NCBI GenBank assembly: GCA_019116865.1
Contig: DXAW01000109.1
Coordinates: 1 to 37,746 of the forward strand
DNA from: Candidatus Coprenecus stercoravium
GTDB lineage: Bacteria > Bacteroidota > Bacteroidia > Bacteroidales > UBA932
Direction of reading: 5' to 3'
Length of the DNA stretch: 37,746 nucleotides
Shown here: one piece after another, positions 33,528-37,746 of the stretch
Layout of the letters: the number at the start of each line of letters is the position of its first letter
How positions within the stretch are numbered: the stretch's first letter is position 1
Position numbers and translations under genes: made by a program
The notes under the pieces: model-generated
What the model saw: the letters and a program-made list of their open reading frames with translations, nothing else
The model's database searches: none
What the model was told of the DNA's origin: nothing

Positions 33528-34835
33528 TCATTTCTGTCTCATGTATATCCGGATAGGACAGCCGGTGAAGTCGAAATGGCTGCGCAGCTTGTTCTCCAGA
33601 TACCGCTTGTAGGATTCTCCTATGTACTGCGGAAGATTGCAGAAGAACGCAAATGACGGACAAGCCGTGGGAAGCTGAGTGACGTATTTTATCTTGATAT
33701 ACTTGCCCTTGACCGACGGCGGAGGATAATTGTCTATCTCCTCCAGCATTATTTCGTTAAGAGTGGAGGTCGGTATCCTCTTGGAATAGTTGTCGTAGAC
33801 CTTGGCAGCGGCATCCAGCACGTCCAGGATGCGCTGTTTCTTGATTACGGACGTGAATATCACAGGTATGTCCGAGAACGGAGCCAGTTTCCTGCGCACA
33901 GCCTCGGTGAACTCCTTCATCGTGTTGCTGCTCTTCGTTACCAGGTCCCATTTGTTGACTACTACGACACATCCTTTGTTGTTCTTGACTATGAGATTGA
34001 AGATGGCCATGTCCTGAGCTTCGACTCCGTACTGGGCGTCAATCATCAGGATGCAGACATCGGAGTGCTCGATGGCCCTTATTGCCCTCATGACCGAGTA
34101 GAACTCCAGATCTTCGTTGACCTTGTTTTTCTTGCGGAGACCGGCAGTGTCCACCAGTATGAACTCGTGTCCGAATTTGTTGTAGTGAGACTCGATGGAG
34201 TCCCTGGTGGTGCCGGCCACTGGAGTGACGATATTGCGCTCCTCTCCTAGAAATGCGTTGGTGATTGAGGACTTGCCGGCGTTGGGACGTCCTACGACGG
34301 TTATTCTGGGCACTCCGGCGTATTTGTCCGCATCTTCCTTGGAGTCGGGCAGCATGGATACGAGCTTGTCCAGCATGTCGCCTGTGCCGCTTCCGTTGGC
34401 TGATGATATGTCCCACGGGTCTCCGAGTCCCAGAGAGTAGAACTGATATGAGTCGAATCGCTTGTCGGCTGAGTCCACCTTGTTGACCACCAGCAGGACA
34501 GGCTTTCCTGAGCGGCGGAGGATGTCCGCTATCTCCTCGTCGAAGTCGGTGATGCCGGTACCTACTTCCACCAGAAAGAGAATCACGTCGGCCTCTTCGA
34601 TGGCCGCCATCACCTGCTTGCGGATTTCCTCCTCGAACACGTCTTCGGAGTTGGAGGTGTATCCGCCGGTATCCACGACGGAGAAAATATTCCCGCACCA
34701 CTCACACTTGCCGTAATGGCGGTCGCGCGTGACACCGGCTGTCTCATCCACGATGGCCTGCCGCATGCCGACAAGTCTGTTGAAAAGTGTCGATTTGCCC
34801 ACGTTGGGACGTCCTACTATGGCAACTAAACTCAT
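33528..34835 (-). CDS. der: Ribosome assembly GTPase Der (EngA)
   Basis: Tandem-GTPase protein needed for 50S subunit maturation. In 435 residues the first G domain has GRPNVGKS (8-15), DTGGY (55-59) and NKVD (118-121); the second has GRPNAGKS (182-189), [11 protein letters not shown] and NKWD. The C-terminal KH-like domain ends [11 protein letters not shown]. Both G domains look intact. It is the last gene of the engB-prs-nadE-small membrane protein-der run; three bases separate it from the small protein gene. Confidence 0.97.
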   Translation of the reverse strand: MSLVAIVGRPNVGKSTLFNRLVGMRQAIVDETAGVTRDRHYGKCEWCGNIFSVVDTGGYTSNSEDVFEEEIRKQVMAAIEEADVILFLVEVGTGITDFDEEIADILRRSGKPVLLVVNKVDSADKRFDSYQFYSLGLGDPWDISSANGSGTGDMLDKLVSMLPDSKEDADKYAGVPRITVVGRPNAGKSSITNAFLGEERNIVTPVAGTTRDSIESHYNKFGHEFILVDTAGLRKKNKVNEDLEFYSVMRAIRAIEHSDVCILMIDAQYGVEAQDMAIFNLIVKNNKGCVVVVNKWDLVTKSSNTMKEFTEAVRRKLAPFSDIPVIFTSVIKKQRILDVLDAAAKVYDNYSKRIPTSTLNEIMLEEIDNYPPPSVKGKYIKIKYVTQLPTACPSFAFFCNLPQYIGESYKRYLENKLRSHFDFTGCPIRIYMRQK

Positions 34836-34838
34836 ATT

Positions 34839-35096
34839 CTATTTTTTCTCAGATATATTGCATCCCATGTCGCTGAAGCCGCAGCTTCCGCAGGAGCCGC
34901 CGCATCCGGACGAGCCTTTCCTAGGCCCCCACAGCTTCATCTCCTCTTCCCGGGCGCAGATGATACCGCGTTTGCGGAGTTCCTTGTTGTGCTCTATCTC
35001 TCCGTCAGGGAAAGGTTTGTTCCTGAAGATGATGTTGAAGCACATGATGAATACCGCAAAACCTACGAAAACAACTGCTGCAATAAGAATTTCCAT
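34839..35096 (-). CDS. Small membrane protein with C-terminal Cys cluster
   Basis: An 85-residue protein: one N-terminal membrane helix (about 2-22), then the stretch NKPFPDGEIEHNKELRKRGI, and a tail with Cys65, Cys69, Cys72 and Cys79 in a Gly/Ser-rich CGGSCGSC context; Cys47 lies between. The FP-x(4-5)-HNKEL/MRKxGI pattern followed by a Cys-rich tail is, to my knowledge, shared by unnamed small proteins of Bacteroidota. The layout (helix plus Cys tail) resembles NqrM, the factor that helps metal-cluster insertion into Na+-NQR, but I cannot show homology. The ATG at 35096 puts the helix at the N-terminus; the frame stays open nine codons further upstream, inside nadE. A metal-binding role is inference. 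Confidence 0.75.
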   Translation of the reverse strand: MEILIAAVVFVGFAVFIMCFNIIFRNKPFPDGEIEHNKELRKRGIICAREEEMKLWGPRKGSSGCGGSCGSCGFSDMGCNISEKK

Positions 35097-35101
35097 AACT
35101 T

Positions 35102-35950
35102 TTAGTCTTTTGCCTCCACCCACTTGCCGGCGTCCAGCAGGGGCTTCGAGCTGATTTTTATTTCCGGGGGCAGCTGATGGGCCTTGAACGCCGACGCCCT
35201 TCTGAGTCTAAGCACTCTTTCCACCAGTTCCCTGTCAGTACCCTCCTGCAAAATCTGTTCCTCAGTCATGCCCTTTTCATTGAGGCTGTAGAGAACGGGG
35301 TCAAGCACGTCGTACGGGGGCAGTGAGTCAGTGTCCTTCTGACCGTCGCGCAGTTCCGCCGACGGTGCCTTGGTGATGGTGGACGCAGGGATGATCTCCC
35401 GGGTCATGTTGATATGCGCAGCCAGTTCATATACCTCGGTCTTGTACAGGTCGGCGATGACCATCAGTGAGCCACACAGGTCTCCGTAGAGTGTCCCGTA
35501 ACCCATTGAAAGCTCGCTCTTGTTGGTGGTGTTGAGCAGCAGCGCTCCGTGACGGTTGGAGTAGACCATCAGAATCGTTCCGCGTATGCGGGCCTGAAGG
35601 TTCTCCTGAGTGGTGTCCCAGTGAAAGTCCCCTTCGAAAAGCGGTTCCGTCTCTTTCATAAACTTGTCGTAGATGCTGCCTATGGGTATTATGTGATATC
35701 TGATACCCAGATTGTCGGCCAGTTCCACGGCGTCATTGACCGAGTGGACTGTAGAGTAGGACGAGGGCATGAGGATGCCGGTGACATTGTCCTTGCCCAG
35801 GGCCTGGGCGGCCAGGGCGGCCACTACTGCCGAATCAATGCCTCCGGACAGGCCCAGGACGGCTTTCGTCATCCCGGTCTGTCCGAAGAACATACGTATG
35901 CTCCGTATCAGAGATTCGTGTACGGTGTCTATGCTAGAACCCGAAAGCAT
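35102..35950 (-). CDS. nadE: NAD+ synthase, synthetase domain only
   Basis: Amidates nicotinic acid adenine dinucleotide to NAD+ at the cost of ATP. In 282 residues it has the pyrophosphatase loop SGGIDS (35-40), GILMPSSYSTVHSVNDA, NKSELSMGYGTLYGDLCGS and PSAELRDGQKDTDSLPPYDV, which closely follow the C-terminal domain of glutamine-dependent NadE. The N-terminal nitrilase-type glutaminase domain of those larger proteins (over 540 residues) is absent, and the DNA upstream encodes Prs, so no domain was overlooked. It may use free ammonia or a separate glutaminase. The start overlaps prs by 17 bases. Confidence 0.92.
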   Translation of the reverse strand: MLSGSSIDTVHESLIRSIRMFFGQTGMTKAVLGLSGGIDSAVVAALAAQALGKDNVTGILMPSSYSTVHSVNDAVELADNLGIRYHIIPIGSIYDKFMKETEPLFEGDFHWDTTQENLQARIRGTILMVYSNRHGALLLNTTNKSELSMGYGTLYGDLCGSLMVIADLYKTEVYELAAHINMTREIIPASTITKAPSAELRDGQKDTDSLPPYDVLDPVLYSLNEKGMTEEQILQEGTDRELVERVLRLRRASAFKAHQLPPEIKISSKPLLDAGKWVEAKD

Positions 35951-36896
35951 CGCTGATGGACTGATAGTTGTAAATCCTGTCTATGACTTCGGCAAACATG
36001 TCGGCCACGGAGAGTACGGTGAATTTCGACAGGTCGGTGCCCTGAGGCGCCCTGAGAGGGATGGTGTCTGTGACCACCACTTCCTGGAGAGCGGACTTGT
36101 TGATGCGCTCGTAGGCCTGGCCGGAGAATACAGGATGTGTGGCCATGGCTCTTACGCTGAGGGCTCCTTTCTCCATAAGCATGTCGGCGGCCTTGGTGAT
36201 GGTGCCGGCGGTGTCGATCATGTCGTCGATAATCACGATGTTGCGTCCTTCCACGTCACCGATGGCGGTCATGGAGCCTACCACGTTGGGCCTTTCACGG
36301 GATTTGTGGCAGATAATCATCGGGCATCCCAGTATACGGGAGTAGTTGTTGGCCCTTTTGGCGCCTCCCATGTCGGGTGCGGCGATGGAGAGGTTGTCCA
36401 GTTTCATGTCCCTGAGATAGGGCAGGAAGATGGAGCTTGCGTATATGTGGTCTACGGGGAAGTCGAAGAATCCCTGAATCTGGTCGGCGTGGAGATCGGT
36501 GGTAATCACCCTGTCACATCCTGCGGCTACGAGCAGGTTGGCTACCAGCTTGGCTCCGATGGAGACTCTGGGACGGTCCTTGCGGTCCTGGCGGGCCCAT
36601 CCGAAATAGGGGATGACGGCGATGACCTTGTAGGCGGAAGCCCTGCGGGCAGCGTCGATCATGAGCAGGAGCTCGAAGAGATTGTCGAGAGGGGGAAATG
36701 TGGACTGCACGATGAATGTGGTGGTTCCGCGGACTGACTCGTTGAATGCCGGCTGGAACTCACCGTCGCTGAAGTCCGTTACTACTGAGTCTCCTAGGTC
36801 GAGTCCGAGGGACTTTGCTATTTTCTCGGCGAGATAGCGTGATCCTCTGCATGAGAAGATCTTGATTCCATGGGTGTGGTTGGTGGTGTGTTTCAT
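35934..36896 (-). CDS. prs: Ribose-phosphate pyrophosphokinase
   Basis: Makes PRPP from ribose 5-phosphate and ATP for purine, pyrimidine, NAD and amino acid synthesis. In 320 residues the typical PRPP synthase motifs are present: YFGWARQDRKDRPRVSIGAK (flexible loop, 97-116), DLHADQIQGFFD (134-145) and the PRPP-binding IIDDMIDTAGT (222-232). It sits between engB (4-base overlap) and nadE (17-base overlap); PRPP is also a precursor in NAD synthesis, which makes the prs-nadE pairing sensible. Confidence 0.97.
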   Translation of the reverse strand: MKHTTNHTHGIKIFSCRGSRYLAEKIAKSLGLDLGDSVVTDFSDGEFQPAFNESVRGTTTFIVQSTFPPLDNLFELLLMIDAARRASAYKVIAVIPYFGWARQDRKDRPRVSIGAKLVANLLVAAGCDRVITTDLHADQIQGFFDFPVDHIYASSIFLPYLRDMKLDNLSIAAPDMGGAKRANNYSRILGCPMIICHKSRERPNVVGSMTAIGDVEGRNIVIIDDMIDTAGTITKAADMLMEKGALSVRAMATHPVFSGQAYERINKSALQEVVVTDTIPLRAPQGTDLSKFTVLSVADMFAEVIDRIYNYQSISDAFGF

Positions 36897-37516
36897 ATTG
36901 TGTCAGTGTTTCTTTGTTGATTTCTAAGGTCGTTCAGGCCGGCTTCTATGGCGGACAGTATGGCGTCCCTGCCGGTCTTCTTTTCCGAGGATGTGGCGAA
37001 GACTGTGATTCCTGGCTTTATGGAGTCAAGCTCGGTCTGCATGGCCGAAGTATTTTTGTCCAGTGCGGCTTTGGAAAGCTTGTCGCATTTGGTTAGTACT
37101 ACGGCGAATGGTATGCCTGCTCCGGCTACGGCGCTGATGAAGTTGTAATCTATCTCCATGAGCGGGTGGCGTGAGTCCAGCAGTATGAACAGCATGGCAA
37201 GCTCTTCAGAATGACTCACATAGTCTTCTATCATGGATTTCAGGGAGGCCTGTGCTTTTTTTGATGCCCTGGCGAAGCCGTATCCCGGCAGGTCTACCAG
37301 ATACCAGCTTCCGTTGATCAGAAAATGATTGACCAGGATGGTCTTGCCCGGCATGGACGAGGTCTTCGCCAGACCTTTCTGTCCGCAGAGCATATTGATA
37401 AGGGAGGACTTGCCTACGTTGGAGCGTCCGATAAATGCGTATTCCGGCGCCTTGAAAGCGGGTTTCTGCTCCACCTTCGTACTGCTTCCCTTGAATATGG
37501 CCGTCTTGATTATCAT
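36893..37516 (-). CDS. engB: Ribosome biogenesis GTP-binding protein EngB (YsxC/YihA)
   Basis: Essential-type small GTPase in large-subunit assembly. In 207 residues G1 is GRSNVGKS (30-37), G3 is DLPGYG (75-80) and G4 is TKCD. The preceding stretch and PGKTILVNHFLINGSWYLVD are typical of EngB. It is the first gene of an operon that also holds der, so two ribosome-assembly GTPases share a promoter (37533-37540). Confidence 0.95.
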   Translation of the reverse strand: MIIKTAIFKGSSTKVEQKPAFKAPEYAFIGRSNVGKSSLINMLCGQKGLAKTSSMPGKTILVNHFLINGSWYLVDLPGYGFARASKKAQASLKSMIEDYVSHSEELAMLFILLDSRHPLMEIDYNFISAVAGAGIPFAVVLTKCDKLSKAALDKNTSAMQTELDSIKPGITVFATSSEKKTGRDAILSAIEAGLNDLRNQQRNTDTI

Positions 37517-37532
37517 CTTTTGTTTAAAAAGG

Positions 37533-37540
37533 CAAAATTA
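37533..37540 (-). promoter_or_regulatory. -7 box of the engB-prs-nadE-der operon
   Basis: On the minus strand TAATTTTG matches TAnnTTTG exactly and ends 16 bases before the engB ATG. A -33 TTG is not evident. The genes downstream to der are joined by overlaps or gaps of 3-5 bases. Confidence 0.6.
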
Positions 37541-37572
37541 CAAAAAGTTGCCGTAATGTCATGGAATTGTAC

Positions 37573-37580
37573 TAAATTTG
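37573..37580 (+). promoter_or_regulatory. -7 box of xseA, with TTG at 37548-37550
   Basis: TAAATTTG matches TAnnTTTG exactly, 27 bases before the ATG at 37608. TTG at 37548-37550 lies 22 bases upstream, a normal -33 spacing. It faces away from the engB promoter in a 91-base divergent spacer. Confidence 0.6.
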
Positions 37581-37607
37581 TTAGCGAATCAGTCAAATAA
37601 TGAGTTT

Positions 37608-37746
37608 ATGAGGGAATATGTTTCGTTGAGCGGGCTGCTGCAGAGGGTGAAAGAAGCGGTGTCCTCGGCCGTGCCGGCCCCGGTATGGGTGAGGGCGGAG
37701 ATTCATGAGATAAGAATACACGGAAACGGACACTGCTATATGGAGC
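37608..37746 (+). CDS. xseA: Exodeoxyribonuclease VII large subunit, N-terminal fragment
   Basis: Only the first 46 residues are in the window. MREYVSLSGLLQRVKEAVSS, then VWVRAEIHEIRIHGNGHCYM, match the N-terminal OB-fold of XseA, which starts with a SLSELL-like helix and a WVxAEIS strand followed by a GHCY motif. The earlier ATG at 37600 opens a three-codon frame only. Truncated by the window edge, not by a frameshift. Confidence 0.85.
   Translation, partial: MREYVSLSGLLQRVKEAVSSAVPAPVWVRAEIHEIRIHGNGHCYME

Noticed and set aside
33468-33656. 62-codon frame that overlaps the DUF4783-like stop in an ATGA junction
   Set aside because: Most of it is antisense to the end of der, and the product shows no resemblance to nadC or any other family expected here.
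35769-36737. Open frame of 322 codons antisense to prs and nadE
   Set aside because: Both genes on the other strand have complete, well-known motifs. The antisense product is Gly/Val/His-rich with no recognisable domain.

Overview
The window is chromosomal housekeeping DNA from a member of the Bacteroidota, most likely a Bacteroidales. Three observations support this. The dcw cluster and its FtsW, FtsI and FtsL types resemble those of that phylum. Several small genes match Bacteroidota-specific families (a DUF4783-like secreted protein and an 85-residue membrane protein with a Cys cluster). Eleven gene starts are preceded by an exact TAnnTTTG box, the -7 element of the primary sigma factor of Bacteroides-type bacteria, and purine-rich Shine-Dalgarno sequences are mostly absent. 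MurE carries the DNPR signature, so the peptidoglycan should contain meso-diaminopimelate; LptB indicates an LPS outer membrane. I see no rRNA, tRNA, IS element, CRISPR array, prophage or attachment site. No stretch above about 110 bases lacks a gene.

Layout. 1-1407 (minus): galE followed with zero spacing by an unrecognised gene cut by the window edge. 1479-3788 (plus): rpiB-truB-queA. 3778-18671 (minus): an uninterrupted dcw operon, mraZ-rsmH-ftsL-ftsI-murE-mraY-murD-ftsW-murG-murC-ftsQ-ftsA-ftsZ, most junctions overlapping or only a few bases apart; murF and ddl are not in it. 18779-20797 (plus): a membrane-anchored M23 (LytM-like) protein, then efp under its own promoter. 20823-23544 (minus): a secreted protein of unknown function, an M16 zinc protease and an O-methyltransferase, tightly packed. 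23599-28917 (plus): cmk-ispH, dnaX-lptB and a sigma-54 response regulator. 28914-32958 (minus): rlmH followed by a very large NtrY-like histidine kinase, convergent with the response regulator. 33052-33471 (plus): a small secreted DUF4783-like protein. 33528-37516 (minus): engB-prs-nadE-small Cys-rich membrane protein-der. 37608 to the edge (plus): the start of xseA.

The minus-strand core makes lipid II (MurE, MurD, MurC, MraY, MurG), polymerises and crosslinks it at the septum (FtsW, FtsI) and builds the divisome (FtsL, FtsQ, FtsA, FtsZ). The M23 protein next door is a plausible cell-wall remodeller or regulator. The rest supplies translation and RNA modification (TruB, QueA, EF-P, RlmH), ribosome assembly GTPases (Der, EngB), nucleotide and cofactor synthesis (RpiB, Prs, Cmk, NadE, IspH), replication (DnaX), LPS export (LptB) and one probable two-component system.

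I found no clearly new multigene system. The most notable points are: a sigma-54 activator with no C-terminal DNA-binding domain, facing its probable kinase with overlapping stop codons; two genes whose -7 box lies four bases before the only plausible start codon, which predicts leaderless mRNAs; an M23 domain with HxD instead of HxH; a NadE without its glutaminase domain; and a conserved-looking Cys-cluster membrane protein inside the GTPase/PRPP/NAD operon.
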